Source of the DNA: Actinopolymorpha pittospori
GTDB lineage: Bacteria; Actinomycetota; Actinomycetes; Propionibacteriales; Actinopolymorphaceae
DNA length: 64,000 nt
Assembly (NCBI RefSeq): GCF_014873875.1
Contig: NZ_JADBEM010000001.1
Span: 2,790,001-2,854,000, forward strand
Direction of reading: 5' to 3'
The translations under genes and the position numbers were made by a program. The notes below the pieces were generated by a model that saw only the letters and a list, made by a program, of their open reading frames with translations, was not told where the DNA came from and made no database searches. This document shows positions 8,737-16,817 of this stretch, piece by piece (positions within the stretch are counted from its first letter, which is position 1; every line of letters starts with the position of its first letter).

Positions 8737-8890
8737 CGGGGTCACCTCCTCGTGCCGTGGAGCGCAATCTAGTCCTCCGCACGGACATGACCCGGCCCCG
8801 CGCGCGGGTGCACGCCGAGGCGATCCGACGGGCAGGAGGTGTGGGGCTCTGGAGCGGGCCGAATCGCCTTGCTCTGTTAGGTTGTCGGCC

Positions 8891-9658
8891 GTGACGACAC
8901 CGCCGGGTCTTTTCCAGCCAGGGAGCACCGTCGTACGACGTGACGTGCAGCGAGGCAGGGTGGCCTCGGCTGTGCCGTGCAGGGTGGTGGCGCCTCCCGA
9001 GAGCGCCGACGGCACCGAGGGTGCCGAGGATCTGCTCGCCCTCGTCCGCTGGCCTGGTGTCGTCGGCTGGTGGGAGAGGACGTGGATCGACTACCTGCTC
9101 ACCGGCGATGAGGCGCGGCGCGCCCAAGGGATCGACGACCTCGCGGCAGGGACGTGGGAGCTCGCCAGTTGGACGTGGCGGGACACGACGAAGCTCGACC
9201 TGATGGTCCCCGACGCCTACTTCAGCGTGTCCGTCTACTTCGATGCGGAGGAGAAGTCCAACGGTTGGTACGTCGACTTCCGCCGCCCCTTCACACAGAC
9301 GTCGATCGGCCTCGACACCTTGGACCTCATGCTCGACCTCGTGATCGAGTCCGACCTCACCTACCGCTGGAAGGACGAGGACGAGTACGACCAGGGTCGC
9401 CGGCTGGGCGTCGTCTCCGACGTGGAGCACCGTCACGTGCAGGAGGCGCGTGAGCAGGTCATCGACCTTCTGCGGCGGCGAACCGGCCCGTTCGAGGACC
9501 GGTGGCGTACCTGGCGACGCGATCCCGGCTGGCCCCTTCCCGTCCTTCCTGCGGACGCCCTGACCGCGGCCGTGGCGGCGGGTCAGAGCGAGCGCAGCCC
9601 CTGGACGGCGACGTCGATCCCGCGTCGCATGGACACCCAGAACTCCTCCTCGGACTGA
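8891..9658 (+). CDS. DUF402 domain-containing protein
   Basis: A 255-aa protein whose middle part matches the DUF402 (FomD/nucleoside di- and triphosphatase-like) family: an aromatic and acidic core with TWRDTTKLDLMVPDAYF, NGWYVDFRRP and the DTLDLMLDLVI segment. Some family members hydrolyse nucleotides or activated phosphonates; substrate here is unknown. The GTG at 8891 is probably leaderless, since TAGGTT lies 5-10 nt upstream; a TTG at 8882 is the alternative. The C-terminal 25 residues overlap the convergent TetR gene by 76 nt, longer than the usual end overlap, and may be a non-conserved tail. Confidence 0.82.
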   Translation: MTTPPGLFQPGSTVVRRDVQRGRVASAVPCRVVAPPESADGTEGAEDLLALVRWPGVVGWWERTWIDYLLTGDEARRAQGIDDLAAGTWELASWTWRDTTKLDLMVPDAYFSVSVYFDAEEKSNGWYVDFRRPFTQTSIGLDTLDLMLDLVIESDLTYRWKDEDEYDQGRRLGVVSDVEHRHVQEAREQVIDLLRRRTGPFEDRWRTWRRDPGWPLPVLPADALTAAVAAGQSERSPWTATSIPRRMDTQNSSSD

Positions 9659-10194
9659 CCGAGTTCGAGGCTCGCGAGCCCGACCCCCTGTGTCGCCCCC
9701 ATGAGGGCACCGACAGCGGCCGCCGCGCTGATCGGGTCGAGTTCGTCGGGACAGGCGTTCGCCAGGGCCGTGGCCACCTCCCGCTGCACGTCGAACATCA
9801 GGTGCAGCGCCTTCGCCTGGAGTGCCGGGACGGTCATGAGGAGATGCGTGTAGGTCTCCACGAGTGCGGGATCGTCGCGCCCCACGCCCTGGACTCTGAA
9901 GTCGGCCAACATTGCCTCGTAGGCCCGGATGAGCAGGTCGGCGACAGTTTCGCCGGGCTGCCGGTCGGCGATCACGTCGAGCGGAACCCTGCCGCGCCGC
10001 AGCGTGTCCGCGAACAGGACGTCTTCCTTGCTGGGGAAGTGGTTGAAGAACGTCTTCGTGGCCACGTCGGCCGCGGACGCGATCTGCGCGACCGTCGTCT
10101 GCTCGTACCCCTGCTCCCCGAACAGCCGGATCGCGGTCTCCGCGAGCAACTCCTTCGTCTGGCGCTTCTTGCGCTCGCGCCGCGTCTCGTCCAT
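9583..10194 (-). CDS. TetR/AcrR family regulator
   Basis: A 203-aa repressor. The basic N-terminus (TRRERKKRQTKELL) leads into a TetR HTH with TVAQIASAADVATKTFFNHFPSKEDV; the TFFNHF form is typical of the subgroup often paired with P450 or efflux genes. ATG at 10194 lies 7 nt after TAAAGT, indicating a leaderless transcript. It is divergent from the cytochrome P450 gene with 100 bp between the starts, so it probably controls that gene and itself through the repeats at 10220-10245. Confidence 0.88.
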   Translation of the reverse strand: MDETRRERKKRQTKELLAETAIRLFGEQGYEQTTVAQIASAADVATKTFFNHFPSKEDVLFADTLRRGRVPLDVIADRQPGETVADLLIRAYEAMLADFRVQGVGRDDPALVETYTHLLMTVPALQAKALHLMFDVQREVATALANACPDELDPISAAAAVGALMGATQGVGLASLELGQSEEEFWVSMRRGIDVAVQGLRSL

Positions 10195-10219
10195 ACGCAA
10201 ACTTTACATGGAGAAGACG

Positions 10220-10245
10220 GTTACACTCGTTGCATCGTTACACTC
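10220..10245 (+). promoter_or_regulatory. GTTACACTC direct repeats between TetR and P450 genes
   Basis: GTTACACTC occurs at 10220-10228 and 10237-10245, 17 nt apart start to start, inside the TetR/P450 divergent promoter region. A further ACAC-N6-GTGT element overlaps the second copy. Likely recognition element for the adjacent TetR protein, or overlapping promoter elements; not a full palindrome. Confidence 0.45.
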
Positions 10246-10294
10246 AATGGTGTTTCCATGGAAGTGGCCGAACGGTCTCGACCGAGGAGAGCGC

Positions 10295-11476
10295 ATGACA
10301 GTCCAGGAGCCCCTGAGTCTTCCGATGACCGCGACCGGCCCGTTCGACCCGCCGGACCAGATCATGGCGATGCGGGCCGGGCAGCCGATCGCGAGAGTGC
10401 GGTTCGAGAACGGCGACCTCGGCTGGGTGATCGCCAGGCACGAGACCATCCGGCACGTGCTCACCGACCCACGCTTCAGCGCCCGGCAGGAGTTGCGGCG
10501 CGACGCCGGCGAGACGTTGCCGCCGGCCCCGCCCGGGGTGTTCATCGGGATGGACCCGCCAGACCACACCCGCTACCGGCACCTGCTGATCGGGCAGTTC
10601 ACCGTACGCCGGATGAAGCTGCTCACCTCTCGCATCGAGGAGATCGCCCACGAGCATCTGGATCGGATGGAGGCGACCGGATCTCCGGCCGACCTGATAC
10701 CGGCCTACGCCGCACCGATTCCCGCGATGACGATCTGCGAACTGCTGGGCGTGCCATACGACTTCCGCGACGAGTTCGCCCGTCAGGCCACCACGATGGC
10801 GCGGGCGGACACCACGATGGAGGAGAAACGACAGGCGGTGTCGGGGATCATCAGCCACCTCGCCGACCTGGTGCGCCAGAAGAGGTCCGAGCCGACCGAC
10901 GACCTGCTCGGGGGACTCGCGAGTGAGGGCAACGACCTGACCGAGGAGGAACTCGCCAACATGGCCTTCCTCGTGCTCGGCGGCGGACTCGGCACGACGG
11001 TGGACATGCTCGGGCTCGGCACCTTCGCCCTGCTGCGTCATCCGGAACAGATTCCGAGGCTCACGGATCCGGAGACCGTCGACCATGCGGTCGAGGAACT
11101 CCTGCGCTACCTCACGACGGTGCGGGGCACGATCCGTACGGCCTTGGAGGACGTCGAAGTCGACGGCGCCCAGATCCGGGCCGGTGAATCCGTCCTCGTG
11201 TCGCTGGCCGTCGGCAACCGTGACGCGGCGAGGTACGCGGACCCCGACACGCTCGACGTGAGCAGGTCGGCGGCCGGGCACCTGTCGTTCGGACACGGCA
11301 TCCACCAGTGCCTCGGACAGCAACTCGCCCGGGTGGAGATGCGGGTGGGGTTCGCCGAACTGTTCCGGCGATTCCCCGACCTGCGTCTGGCCGTGCCGGC
11401 AGACGACGTACGGGTTCGGGACGACATCTTCCACGGCGTCGACCAACTCCCGGTGGCCTGGGGCGCTGCGTCGTGA
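10295..11476 (+). CDS. Cytochrome P450
   Basis: A 393-aa class I bacterial P450 (soluble, needs ferredoxin and reductase; none adjacent). Seen: GMDPPDHTRYRHL in the C-helix, ELLR of the K-helix ExxR motif, and the haem loop FGHGIHQCLGQQLAR with its Cys ligand near residue 340. The I-helix reads GGGLGTTVDM where most P450s carry A/G-G-x-D/E-T: the acid of the acid-alcohol pair is Gly, so proton delivery may be unusual. ATG at 10295 follows GAGGAGAGCGC; an open extension upstream lacks a site. Probably repressed by the divergent TetR. Substrate unknown. Confidence 0.9.
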   Translation: MTVQEPLSLPMTATGPFDPPDQIMAMRAGQPIARVRFENGDLGWVIARHETIRHVLTDPRFSARQELRRDAGETLPPAPPGVFIGMDPPDHTRYRHLLIGQFTVRRMKLLTSRIEEIAHEHLDRMEATGSPADLIPAYAAPIPAMTICELLGVPYDFRDEFARQATTMARADTTMEEKRQAVSGIISHLADLVRQKRSEPTDDLLGGLASEGNDLTEEELANMAFLVLGGGLGTTVDMLGLGTFALLRHPEQIPRLTDPETVDHAVEELLRYLTTVRGTIRTALEDVEVDGAQIRAGESVLVSLAVGNRDAARYADPDTLDVSRSAAGHLSFGHGIHQCLGQQLARVEMRVGFAELFRRFPDLRLAVPADDVRVRDDIFHGVDQLPVAWGAAS

Positions 11477-11517
11477 TGACTTTCACTCCTACGCCTGAGG
11501 TCGCCGCCTGAGACGCC

Positions 11518-11548
11518 GTCAGGGAGGACCGTCGTGGTCCTCCCTGAC
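11518..11548. terminator. Strong hairpin terminator after P450
   Basis: A perfect 13-bp stem GTCAGGGAGGACC / GGTCCTCCCTGAC with a 5-nt loop, 42 nt after the P450 stop codon. Confidence 0.82.
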
Positions 11549-11847
11549 GAGGGGGAGCGCTACGTCAGGAGTGTCAACACGAGCCTGACACCCCGATCGT
11601 GCTGCTCGAACTCACGTCCTAACAGCCGTTCACCCAGCGGTGCGAACTGATCTGGTCGTTGGCGACACGGCGTCGTTTACGTGGTCTCATGCGATCCCCC
11701 CGATCGTGACCACGGCGACCGGCTGCGTCTCATCGACGGATGCCCCGGCCGCACGATCTCGTTGTCGAGGACGACCTTGGCAGCCGGCGATGTCAGATCA
11801 CTGGCGGACGAGCGTCATTTCGTTGACGGCACCGGGATGCCGACGCA
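11549..11847. other. Gap between P450 and asparagine synthetase
   Basis: About 300 bp with no supported gene. Short open frames exist on both strands but none has a start signal or recognisable sequence; it may be degenerate coding DNA. Confidence 0.4.
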
Positions 11848-13704
11848 CTAGACCGGGAGGTCGAGGCGGACGTTGAGTTCCTGGAGCCAGGTGTTCAGGC
11901 TGAGGGCGAACTCCATGACGGGTCGAGCGAGGCCACCGGAGTTCCCATCGCCGGGCGACTCGTCCAGGAGGCCCCGCGACTCCGCCTTGCCGAGCAGAGC
12001 CATGATCGGCGCGTCGCCTCGTCCGACGACGCGGGTGAACTGTTCGCGGAGTGCCTGTTCGTAGCTGGGGTCCTGGGTGGTGGGGTAGGGGGACTTGCGG
12101 CGTTCGGCGATCGAGGTGGGCAGCAGGTGTCTGGTCGCGGCGCGCAGCAGGCTCTTCTCGTGCCCGTCGAAGGTCTTCATCGCCCACGGCGCGTTGAAGA
12201 CGTACTGGACGAGGCGGTGGTCGCAGAACGGCACCCGCACCTCGAGGCCGCTGGCCATGCTCATTCGGTCCTTGCGGTCGAGCAGCAGTTGAACGAACCG
12301 GGTGAGGTGGAGGTAGCTGATCTCGCGCATCCGACGCTCGTGCCCGGTTTCGCCGTCCAGGCGGGGAACCTCGGCGATGGCCTGCCGGTAGGAGTCCTCC
12401 CGGTAGGCGCGAAGGTCCAGCTTCTTGGTGAGCACCGGATCGAACAGGGCAGAACCTCGCCGGCCCTGCGCGGCGAACATCGCCAGCCAGGGGAAGGTGT
12501 CGGCGTTGACGGCGCGGGGTTCGTGGAACCAGCGGTAGCCGCCGAACACCTCGTCGGCCGACTCGCCGGACAGCGCGACGGTCGAGTGCTCGCGGATGGC
12601 GCGGAACAGCAGGTAGAGCGAGATGTAGGCGTCGCCCCAGGTGGCCGGCGACTCGTTGGCCCTGATCACCGTCGCACGGTTGCCGGGGTCCATCAGGTCG
12701 GAGGTGGACAACACGATGTCGCTGTGGGCGGCCCGGACGTGTTCGGCAAGCTCGTGGACGTACGGCGTGTCAGGCGTGTCGCGGATCGGGTCCGGCTTGA
12801 AGTTCTCGGCATAGCCCACGAAGTCCACGGCGAAGGACCGGACCGGCCCTGACCCCTGCGCCGTCAGAGCCTTCGCGGCGATCGCGGTGATCGCGGAGGA
12901 GTCCAGCCCTCCCGACAGCAGCGTGCACAGCGGAACGTCGGAGATGAGTTGGCGCTGAACGATGTCCTCGAGCAGGTCGCGCACCGTGCCGATGGTGGTG
13001 TCCAGGTCGTCGGTGTGCTCGTGTGCCTCGAGCTGCCAGTACCGGCGCTTGTCGATGCCACCTCGATGGACGCGCACCACGGACCCCGGTCGCACCTCGT
13101 GGATGTCGGCGAACACCGACCGTTCGGGTGTCTTGACGAACGACAACATCTCCCGCAGCCCGTCCAGGTTCAGGACTGGCTCGACCTGCGGATTGGCCAG
13201 GATCGCCTTCGGCTCCGAACCGAACAGCACTCCGTGCGGCAGCGCGTGGTAGTACAGCGGCTTGATGCCCATCCGGTCCCGCACCAGCAGCAACTCCTGC
13301 TTGCGGGTGTCCCAGATCGCGAACGCGTACATGCCGTTGAGGTGGTCGACGAAGGAGTCGCCCCACTCCAGGTACGCATGCAACACCACCTCGGTGTCGC
13401 TGCTGGTCTGGAAGCGGTGGCCACGCCCCGCCAACTCCGTACGCAGTTCGTGGAAGTTGTAGACCTCGCCGCTGTAGGTCATGACCGCGGCCGCGTGGCC
13501 GCCGTCCTCCACCGACATCGGCTGGCGGCCGCCCTCGAGGTCGATGATCGAGAGCCTGCGGTGGCCCAGCGCCACATGCCGGTCCAGCCACATCCCCTCG
13601 GCATCCGGGCCACGGCACGCCATGGTGTCCGTCATCGCCTGTGTGACCGTGCGCTGGCCACTCAGATCAGCCTCGAAGTCCACCCAGCCGGTGATGCCGC
13701 ACAT
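11848..13704 (-). CDS. asnB: Asparagine synthase (glutamine-hydrolysing)
   Basis: A 618-aa AsnB. The N-terminal class II glutaminase domain starts directly with MCGITGW, so Cys2 is the nucleophile after Met removal; CRGPDAEG and the GHRRLSIIDL strand follow. The C-terminal synthetase domain holds the ATP pyrophosphatase loop LLSGGLDSSAI near residue 265 and SGESADEVFGGY near 380. It forms Asn from Asp, Gln and ATP in the cytosol, or amidates a secondary-metabolite carboxylate in some paralogues. ATG at 13704 is preceded by GAAGGAGATG. It stands alone and is divergent from a MarR gene whose operators lie between them. Confidence 0.92.
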   Translation of the reverse strand: MCGITGWVDFEADLSGQRTVTQAMTDTMACRGPDAEGMWLDRHVALGHRRLSIIDLEGGRQPMSVEDGGHAAAVMTYSGEVYNFHELRTELAGRGHRFQTSSDTEVVLHAYLEWGDSFVDHLNGMYAFAIWDTRKQELLLVRDRMGIKPLYYHALPHGVLFGSEPKAILANPQVEPVLNLDGLREMLSFVKTPERSVFADIHEVRPGSVVRVHRGGIDKRRYWQLEAHEHTDDLDTTIGTVRDLLEDIVQRQLISDVPLCTLLSGGLDSSAITAIAAKALTAQGSGPVRSFAVDFVGYAENFKPDPIRDTPDTPYVHELAEHVRAAHSDIVLSTSDLMDPGNRATVIRANESPATWGDAYISLYLLFRAIREHSTVALSGESADEVFGGYRWFHEPRAVNADTFPWLAMFAAQGRRGSALFDPVLTKKLDLRAYREDSYRQAIAEVPRLDGETGHERRMREISYLHLTRFVQLLLDRKDRMSMASGLEVRVPFCDHRLVQYVFNAPWAMKTFDGHEKSLLRAATRHLLPTSIAERRKSPYPTTQDPSYEQALREQFTRVVGRGDAPIMALLGKAESRGLLDESPGDGNSGGLARPVMEFALSLNTWLQELNVRLDLPV

Positions 13705-13841
13705 TCAGCTGTTCATCTCCTTCCGACGCCACTCCGCGGAACGCGGGACCTGCCGGGAGGAAGTCGGTCGCGGGAGGACTGCCCGACGGTCCGTTCGGCA
13801 CGTATCGTTCGACGCGCCACTCGTCCAACGTAGTGGCGGTA

Positions 13842-13871
13842 GTTGCTCTGAGCAACGTTGCGTCGCGCAAC
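13842..13871. promoter_or_regulatory. Two abutting 15-bp palindromes, probable MarR operators
   Basis: GTTGCTC-T-GAGCAAC (13842-13856) is a perfect palindrome, immediately followed by GTTGCG-TCG-CGCAAC (13857-13871), also perfect. Both share GTTGC...GCAAC ends. They lie 25-54 bp before the MarR start and about 140 bp from the asnB start. Size and symmetry suit two MarR dimers bound side by side. Confidence 0.75.
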
Positions 13872-13895
13872 ATTCCGGTCAATGGTGGGGCACTC

Positions 13896-14480
13896 ATGAG
13901 CAAAGTGAACGTACGTCGTGGCAGGGGCACGCCTTCGCCCACGGGAGATTCGTCCACGGGGGAGAAGCCCACGCTGGAGATCCTCGAACGCGAGGTCACC
14001 CTGCTCGTACGCAGCGCGCTCCGCGGTCTGTGGGACGAAGGGTTCGGGCCGGCTCCCGGCGTCGACCGACACAGCTATCCCATGCTGGTCCTGCTCGCCG
14101 AAGAGGGCCCGATGCGCGTCGGCGAGGTCGCCCGATGGTTCCGGCTGGACAAATCGACCGTGAGCAGACACCTCGCACGGCTGGCGACCGCGGAACTCAT
14201 CGAGCCGGTAGACGATCGGGCCGGTGTGCGCTCACCGCTGCGCGTCTCCGCCGCGGGCAGGGCCCGGATGGCCGAGATCAGTCGGGCGCGGCAGGAGTGG
14301 ATGGGTGAGGCGGTCGAGGGTTGGTCCCCGGACGACATGGCAGTCCTGGCCGACCTGATGTCCAGGCTCAACGAGGACCTGCGGGCCGTACGGGAGAAGC
14401 GGCGGGGTGGCCGTGGCGAGGGCCCCATCGAGGGGAAGTCGGACGCGTCGCGGGAGGCTGTTCCGGCTCGCCGTCGCTAG
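13896..14480 (+). CDS. MarR family transcriptional regulator
   Basis: A 194-aa protein with a winged-helix domain in its middle: MRVGEVARWFRLDKSTVSRHLARL is the HTH, followed by a wing with DDRAGVRSPLRVS and helix 5/6 dimerisation segments. The N-terminal 25 and C-terminal 30 residues are charged and probably disordered. I chose the ATG at 13896 because the open extension upstream would be read through the operator palindromes. It probably represses itself; whether asnB, 192 bp away and divergent, is also a target cannot be told. Confidence 0.85.
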   Translation: MSKVNVRRGRGTPSPTGDSSTGEKPTLEILEREVTLLVRSALRGLWDEGFGPAPGVDRHSYPMLVLLAEEGPMRVGEVARWFRLDKSTVSRHLARLATAELIEPVDDRAGVRSPLRVSAAGRARMAEISRARQEWMGEAVEGWSPDDMAVLADLMSRLNEDLRAVREKRRGGRGEGPIEGKSDASREAVPARRR

Positions 14481-14558
14481 GGTGAAACACGAACCCCCGC
14501 GCGGCACCGTGGTCCAGGTGCGCCTGCCGTGGCGTTCGAGAGTGTCGAGGTAGCGATC

Positions 14559-14900
14559 ATGACCGGAGACCGGGACAGGATTCGGGCCGACTTCGACGAC
14601 GTGGTCAACATGGCGCCCGCCGAACTCGAGCGCTGGCTCGCCACCGACCAGTCGCGCCGGGCCGGACAGCATCGAGACGGTGGTGAGTCGGTCGGACACG
14701 AGTCCGGGCGCCGTATCGTCGAGATCCGTCGGAGTACCAGAGGCGATCTCAGTGTCGACGATTACGCACACATGCGCAAAGTCGTCGGATACGTGCATCG
14801 GCATCTCGCGCAGCGTCCCTCGGGGGACGTCCGCGACAGCACCTGGCGTCATTCGTTGATGAACTGGGGACACGATCCACTCAAGGATCGAAGGGGTTGA
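14559..14900 (+). CDS. DUF3140 domain-containing protein
   Basis: A 113-aa protein matching DUF3140: VNMAPAELERWL near residue 10, then GESVGHESGRRIVEI, HMRKVVGYVHRHLAQRP and RHSLMNWGHDPLK at the C-terminus, the family's hallmark. It is soluble and of unknown function, often next to DUF2945 genes in actinobacteria as here (12-bp gap). The ATG at 14559 has only a weak site (CGAGGTAGCG). Confidence 0.88.
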   Translation: MTGDRDRIRADFDDVVNMAPAELERWLATDQSRRAGQHRDGGESVGHESGRRIVEIRRSTRGDLSVDDYAHMRKVVGYVHRHLAQRPSGDVRDSTWRHSLMNWGHDPLKDRRG

Positions 14901-14912
14901 GAGGGGGCGATC

Positions 14913-15122
14913 GTGCACGAGTTCCGCGAAGGTGACCGGGTTCGCTGGGACGCCGGGAACCAGAGTTCGGTCGGGACGATCGAGCGCAAGCTGACCGAGG
15001 ACACCGAAGCCGGCGGACGGCAGGTACGGGCCAGCGAGGAGGAGCCGCAGTACCTCGTTCGCAGCGAGAAGACCGGTCGTACCGCGGTGCACAGGCCGTC
15101 CGCTCTCCACCGCCTCGACTGA
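14913..15122 (+). CDS. DUF2945 (HVA1/Tudor-like) small protein
   Basis: A 69-aa protein of the DUF2945 family: FREGDRVRWDAGNQSSVGTI forms the SH3/Tudor-like core start, with PQYLVRSEKTGRTAVHRP and a terminal LHRL. The start GTG follows GAGAGGGGGCGAT. It lies 12 bp after the DUF3140 gene and is surely co-transcribed. Function unknown. Confidence 0.87.
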   Translation: MHEFREGDRVRWDAGNQSSVGTIERKLTEDTEAGGRQVRASEEEPQYLVRSEKTGRTAVHRPSALHRLD

Positions 15123-15166
15123 CCGCGTCGTCGGGGTCGCGTCGACTGAGGGATGGCGATGGTTTT

Positions 15167-15187
15167 GGGCCTGGCTCGACCAGGCCC
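15167..15187. terminator. Hairpin after DUF3140-DUF2945 operon
   Basis: GGGCCTGG-CTCGA-CCAGGCCC, perfect 8-bp stem with a 5-nt loop, preceded by TTTT, about 45 nt past the DUF2945 stop and facing the convergent pseudogene. Confidence 0.7.
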
Positions 15188-15225
15188 GCTTCCCGTCGGG
15201 AGCGGCTAGCTGGTGCGTCCGACGG

Positions 15226-15754
15226 TCAGGTGTCCCTCGGACGGAGCTCGCGCGGCAGGGAGGGATCGGTCAGCACGTCATAGAGGTTGCGCGCGATGGC
15301 GTGGTAGCCGTACATCGCCCCGTTCACCCTGCGCAGGCCGAGGTCGTCGCTGAGTCGGCGGGAGTCGGCCAGGACGCGTCGACACCGGTCAGCCAACTGC
15401 TCGTAGTGCGCGAGCGGTACCTCCTTCAGTTCCATGGCGTCCCTGTCGAGTACTTTCGGCGGCCAACGAGCAGCAAGCGCCGCGACGGCCGCGTCCTGTC
15501 GGCGAGGCAGTGACCTGCGGCCTCGAGCCAGGATCGAAGGGTGTCGATGGACACCGCCGGTCCCCACCAGGGCGCCGGCGTCATCGGAGCGAGGTAGCGG
15601 TCCAGGGCGTCGATCGCGTCCTGGTAACCGAGCCCGCCCACGTCGAGTCCGACGCCATGGCCGATCTCACGGATGCCGTGCTCGACCTGCCACGACGCCG
15701 TGGTCAGCCGCCCGAGCGTCAGGTCGTACGGCGGTCGTGCCGTGCTCCCGTCAC
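15226..15754 (-). pseudogene. Frameshifted gene downstream of the ECF sigma gene
   Basis: Three frames carry successive parts of what looks like one ~175-residue protein. A GTG overlaps the sigma-factor stop (GTGA) and starts a frame that ends after 11 codons; coding-like sequence (LGRLTTASWQVEHGIREIG, YQDAIDALDRYLAPMTP, SWLEAAGHCLADR) continues in a second frame; a third frame, entered near 15500, carries ALAARWPPKVLDRDAM, YEQLADRCRRVLADS and ends DPSLPRELRPRDT. One missing base at each junction would restore it. I do not recognise the family. Overlapping start with the sigma gene suggests it was translationally coupled to it. Confidence 0.6.
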
Positions 15755-16635
15755 TGGTCCAGGATCGTCAGGTCCAGTTGACGCAGCCGCTCGGGATCGG
15801 CGAGGACGTCGATCTGGACGATCCGGCCCTGCGTCACGGTGAAGGCCAGCACCGACAGGGGTTCGCCGCCCGGTGCGACGAGGAGCCCGGCCGCGCCGTT
15901 GACGAGCGCCGGGTACGTGACCGCCGCGGGTTGGGAGAACGTCAGCGCCTGTCGCGCGACGTTCGCGGCCCCGCGGATCACCCTCGTCAGGTCCGGCCGC
16001 TGGTCACCACCGTCGCCTCGGAGGACGACGTCCGGGTCGAGGACCTCGACCAGCCGATCGAAGTTCCCCTCCCGGGCGGCGGCGAGGAAGGCTTGGACAA
16101 CCTCGCGTTGGCGTACGACGTCGGCGTCGGGAACGGCGGCCTCCCCGCGCACCCGGCGCCGCGCCCGGCTGGCGAGCTGTCGGGTCGCGGCCGGCGAGCG
16201 TCCCACGATCGGGGCGATCTCCTCGAAGGACACGGCGAACACGTCGTGCAGGACGAACACCAGTCGTTCCGTCGGGGCCAGGGTGTCCAGGACGACGAGG
16301 AGTCCCAGGCCGATCGAGTCGGCGAGAAGTGCCTCCTGCTCGGGATCGATCGCGTCCTCGCGGCTCAGGATCGGGTCGGGTACGTACGTCTCCAGGGACT
16401 CCTCGCGCCGCGACCTGCGCGAACGCAGCATGTCCAGGCACACCCGCCCGACAATCGTCGTGAGCCAACCACCGAGGTTCGCGACGGCACTCGTGTCGGC
16501 ACGGCTGACCCGCAGCCAGGACTCCTGTACGGCGTCGTCGGCCTCGCTCAGCGAGCCGAGCATGCGGTAGGCGACCGCCCGCAGGTGAGTCCGGTTCGTA
16601 TCGAATTGCTCCGCCAGCCAGTCCTGATTGTCCAT
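15751..16635 (-). CDS. ECF41-type RNA polymerase sigma factor
   Basis: A 294-aa SigJ/ECF41-like sigma factor. Region 2 (residues 8-75) includes LRAVAYRMLGSLSEADDAVQESWLR; region 4 (about 110-165) includes LAPTERLVFVLHDVFAVSFEEIAPIVGRSPAATRQLASRAR-type sequence. The C-terminal ~110 residues form the SnoaL-like extension that tunes activity in ECF41, with RGDGGDQ and DPERL in the places of its conserved DGGGK and NPDKL motifs. No anti-sigma gene is adjacent, in line with the extension doing that job. A now broken gene overlaps its stop codon. Confidence 0.9.
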   Translation of the reverse strand: MDNQDWLAEQFDTNRTHLRAVAYRMLGSLSEADDAVQESWLRVSRADTSAVANLGGWLTTIVGRVCLDMLRSRRSRREESLETYVPDPILSREDAIDPEQEALLADSIGLGLLVVLDTLAPTERLVFVLHDVFAVSFEEIAPIVGRSPAATRQLASRARRRVRGEAAVPDADVVRQREVVQAFLAAAREGNFDRLVEVLDPDVVLRGDGGDQRPDLTRVIRGAANVARQALTFSQPAAVTYPALVNGAAGLLVAPGGEPLSVLAFTVTQGRIVQIDVLADPERLRQLDLTILDQ

Positions 16636-16817
16636 CTGCCACGCTTCCTCGTTCGGCTTCCCGTCGTCAGCCTGACGGATGGAACGCGGCGAATGTGACA
16701 GGGCCGCCCACCCACCGGACGGTGCGCACCGGGCGTGCGGTCATGGTCGCGGCACGACGCCCGCACGCCCGGATGTGTCGCGGAGCCCGGCTCAGCGCGG
16801 CGGAGCGCCCGGACCGC

